A stretch of DNA of 7,491 nt from Bacteroidales bacterium UBA4243 (lineage in GTDB: Bacteria > Bacteroidota > Bacteroidia > Bacteroidales > F082), in assembly GCA_002396205.1 (NCBI GenBank), contig DGXB01000107.1, forward strand, positions 1 to 7,491, given 5' to 3'. Shown here piece by piece: positions 6,372 through 7,491 of the stretch. The position numbers and the translations under genes were made by a program. Every line of letters begins with the position of its first letter. Positions within the stretch are counted from its first letter, which is position 1. Below the pieces are notes generated by a model that saw nothing but the letters and a program-made list of their open reading frames with translations, did no database searches and had not been told where the DNA came from.

Positions 6372-7240
6372 GCCGTGATGATGACCGCCGAAAGAATCAA
6401 GGCGATACCGATGGCCAAGTTCAGTCCAAAGCTTTCATGGAAGACGAAGATGCCGATGAGGACCGCTGTCAGAGGTTCCAAGGCGCCAAGGATGGCCGTT
6501 GATGTGGCTCCGACATATTTTGAGGCGTAAACCATCAGCACCAGCGAAAGCGTGGCGGGCACCACGGCGAGCCAACCCGCATAGAACCAGCTTGTTGTAT
6601 TTTGAGGTAGTTGAAGTGGGTTGCCCGTGACCCATGCAAAAACCGCCATGCCGAGGGCGCAATAGCCAATTACATAGAAGTTGATCTTGAACGACGACAT
6701 CTGCAATGGGCAACGGTTCACCACTATAATATAAATGGCGTAGGTGAGGGCCGAAATGAGCACGAGAATCACACCGGTAAGGTTGAGTGTGCCGCCCGAG
6801 TCGCTCCAATATAAAAGGAGTACGCCGACCAGCGAAAGCACGATGGCCGCCACGGTCTTAAGCGTCACTTTCTCCTTGAACAGCACCGCCATGATGACCG
6901 CCGTCATGATGGGATAGGTGAAGAGTAGGGTGGAGGCCACGCCTGCCGCAATGTATTTGAAACTGGAATAAAGCGTCATTGACGAGGCGATGAACAACAG
7001 TCCCAATGCGGTTAGAACACCAAAATCGCGCCAGCTCACTTTGATGCTTTCTTTCCTGATTAACAATATGATAGCGATGATAATCCAAGCCATTCCGAAG
7101 CGGCAGAACAGCACCGAGCTGGTGGTCATGCCTTGCTCGTAGAGTTTGAGTGCACCCAATGGGTTGGTGCCGTAGAAAACGGCGGCCAAGATGCCGCTGA
7201 TGGTTCCAAAAACCTTCTTGTTGTTGGTTATTTTGTTCAT
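6326..7240 (-). CDS. EamA/DMT-superfamily transporter (ten membrane helices)
   Basis: The 304-residue protein has two tandem EamA domains of about five helices each, the layout of drug/metabolite transporters of the RhaT/YdcZ/PecM kind in the inner membrane. The first repeat contains AAVFYGTNPLGALKL (19-33) and YIAAGVASTLLFTYPIMTAV (96-115) ending in the typical FKEK. The second contains YVGATSTAILGALEPLTAV (242-260) followed by FVFHES (265-270). These AxxxLxxxxP blocks are the family hallmark. The substrate cannot be predicted; members export amino acids, nucleosides or other metabolites. The start at 7240 (MNKITNNKK) is chosen because a promoter box lies at 7273-7266 just upstream; a longer reading from a TTG at 7288 would put this box inside the coding region. 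It runs opposite to comEC and its last 46 bp overlap comEC's end. Upstream it is divergent from the tRNA gene. Confidence 0.88.
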   Translation of the reverse strand: MNKITNNKKVFGTISGILAAVFYGTNPLGALKLYEQGMTTSSVLFCRFGMAWIIIAIILLIRKESIKVSWRDFGVLTALGLLFIASSMTLYSSFKYIAAGVASTLLFTYPIMTAVIMAVLFKEKVTLKTVAAIVLSLVGVLLLYWSDSGGTLNLTGVILVLISALTYAIYIIVVNRCPLQMSSFKINFYVIGYCALGMAVFAWVTGNPLQLPQNTTSWFYAGWLAVVPATLSLVLMVYASKYVGATSTAILGALEPLTAVLIGIFVFHESFGLNLAIGIALILSAVIITAYSPKSTTKAPVDKS

Positions 7241-7265
7241 TTTGTCGTCTGCTGAAAAAACGGCG

Positions 7266-7273
7266 CAAAAGTA
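7266..7273 (-). promoter_or_regulatory. Bacteroidota-type -7 promoter box for the EamA transporter
   Basis: On the minus strand TACTTTTG (7273 down to 7266) matches TAnnTTTG exactly and is followed by the typical GC. It lies 25 bases before the transporter ATG at 7240, the same distance as at maf. No TTTG is seen at the expected -33 position. The mRNA leader would be about 20 bases, without a Shine-Dalgarno sequence. Confidence 0.62.
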
Positions 7274-7321
7274 CGGAAATAATTCCAAGATTGATGGTGT
7301 AAAAAATTTGTTTTATAAATA

Positions 7322-7334
7322 TTTGATAATCAAA
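7322..7334. repeat. Short palindrome TTTGAT-A-ATCAAA in the AT-rich divergent spacer
   Basis: A perfect 6-bp inverted repeat around one base sits between the two diverging promoters, about 49 bp upstream of the transporter box and about 71 bp upstream of the tRNA box. It has the size and symmetry of a small operator. The surrounding 7289-7400 is very AT-rich, so a chance origin is quite possible. I see no gene in this spacer. Confidence 0.25.
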
Positions 7335-7383
7335 CTATTAAATAAAATAACGAAAAATAATTGAAAAAAAAGCAGAAAAATGC

Positions 7384-7413
7384 TTGCCAGTTCGGAAAAA
7401 GGTCGTACTTTTG
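7384..7413 (+). promoter_or_regulatory. Promoter of the tRNA-Asp gene
   Basis: TACTTTTG (7406-7413) is an exact -7 box followed by GCACCCGC, a sequence common just after strong stable-RNA promoters in this phylum. A TTG at 7384-7386 lies 19 bp upstream as the -33 element. Transcription would start near 7420, about 30 bases before the mature tRNA. GTTCTTT at 7437-7443 in this leader resembles a boxA antitermination site, but this is weak. Confidence 0.68.
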
Positions 7414-7451
7414 CACCCGCAAAGCAAAGCAATAGAGTTCTTTTTCAGGCT

Positions 7452-7491
7452 GGTCCGGTAGTTCAGTTTGGTTAGAATGCCGGCCTGTCAC
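7452..7491 (+). tRNA. tRNA-Asp (anticodon GTC), 5' half, cut by the window edge
   Basis: The sequence folds as a tRNA 5' half: acceptor strand GGTCCGG (7452-7458), TA linker, D-stem GTTC/GAAT (7461-7464/7475-7478) closing a 10-base loop with the conserved GG (7470-7471), then G26, anticodon 5' strand CCGGC (7480-7484) and loop CTGTCAC (7485-7491). Bases 34-36 are GTC (7487-7489), which reads Asp codons. The 3' anticodon strand, variable loop, T-arm and acceptor end lie outside the window. Further tRNA genes may follow downstream, as the promoter is strong and stable-RNA-like. Confidence 0.93.

Noticed and set aside
7241..7288. 16-codon N-terminal extension of the EamA transporter from a TTG
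   Set aside because: The transporter's own promoter box (7273-7266) lies within it; the ATG at 7240 gives a normal family length.
7367..7388. Possible minus-strand terminator (AAGCA/TGCTT hairpin with an A-run on the plus strand)
   Set aside because: The stem is only 5 bp with one or two G-C pairs, it overlaps the -33 element of the tRNA promoter, and no gene reading leftward into it is known.
1..7491. Search for mobile, phage, CRISPR, defence or biosynthetic-cluster genes
   Set aside because: All genes belong to widespread housekeeping families; no transposase, integrase, direct-repeat array, toxin-antitoxin pair or attachment site duplicated from the tRNA end can be seen. The tRNA 3' end, a usual integration site, lies outside the window.

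Overview
The window looks like ordinary chromosome from a Bacteroidota bacterium, most likely of the order Bacteroidales. Four spacers carry the phylum's -7 promoter box (TAnnTTTG), and most genes lack a clear Shine-Dalgarno sequence. The threonine dehydrogenase is the short-chain-dehydrogenase type paired with kbl, and ComEC lacks the usual C-terminal metallo-beta-lactamase signature. Base composition is mixed at about half G+C, with AT-rich spacers. I cannot name the genus with confidence. I see no insertion sequence, phage gene, CRISPR array or defence gene, and no clear undescribed system.

Layout. (1) 1-1262 holds the 3' end of kbl followed by a complete tdh, the two enzymes that convert L-threonine to glycine and acetyl-CoA. 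The 98-bp spacer between them is largely filled by an imperfect 25-bp inverted repeat built from 7-bp units, with two small hairpins in its loop. A strong rho-independent terminator closes this unit at 1284-1327. (2) 1437-2018 is a Maf-family nucleotide pyrophosphatase with its own promoter box, preceded by a small dyad. (3) 2053-6371 is a same-strand run: surE (5'/3'-nucleotidase), an 84-residue three-helix membrane protein overlapping surE by 4 bp, lpxB (lipid A disaccharide synthase) and comEC (DNA-uptake channel). A promoter box at 2028-2035 probably drives it, with some read-through from maf possible. (4) 6326-7240 on the minus strand is a ten-helix EamA/DMT-family transporter whose last 46 bp overlap the end of comEC tail to tail. 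(5) 7241-7451 is a divergent, AT-rich spacer carrying one promoter for the transporter and one for a tRNA. (6) 7452-7491 is the 5' half of tRNA-Asp(GTC), cut by the window edge after the anticodon loop.

Functionally this is housekeeping: threonine catabolism, nucleotide sanitation (Maf, SurE), outer-membrane lipid A synthesis (LpxB), DNA uptake (ComEC), small-molecule export (EamA) and translation (tRNA). The points most worth a second look are the structured heptad repeat between kbl and tdh, the unnamed membrane protein locked between surE and lpxB, the non-MBL tail of ComEC, and the comEC/transporter gene overlap.
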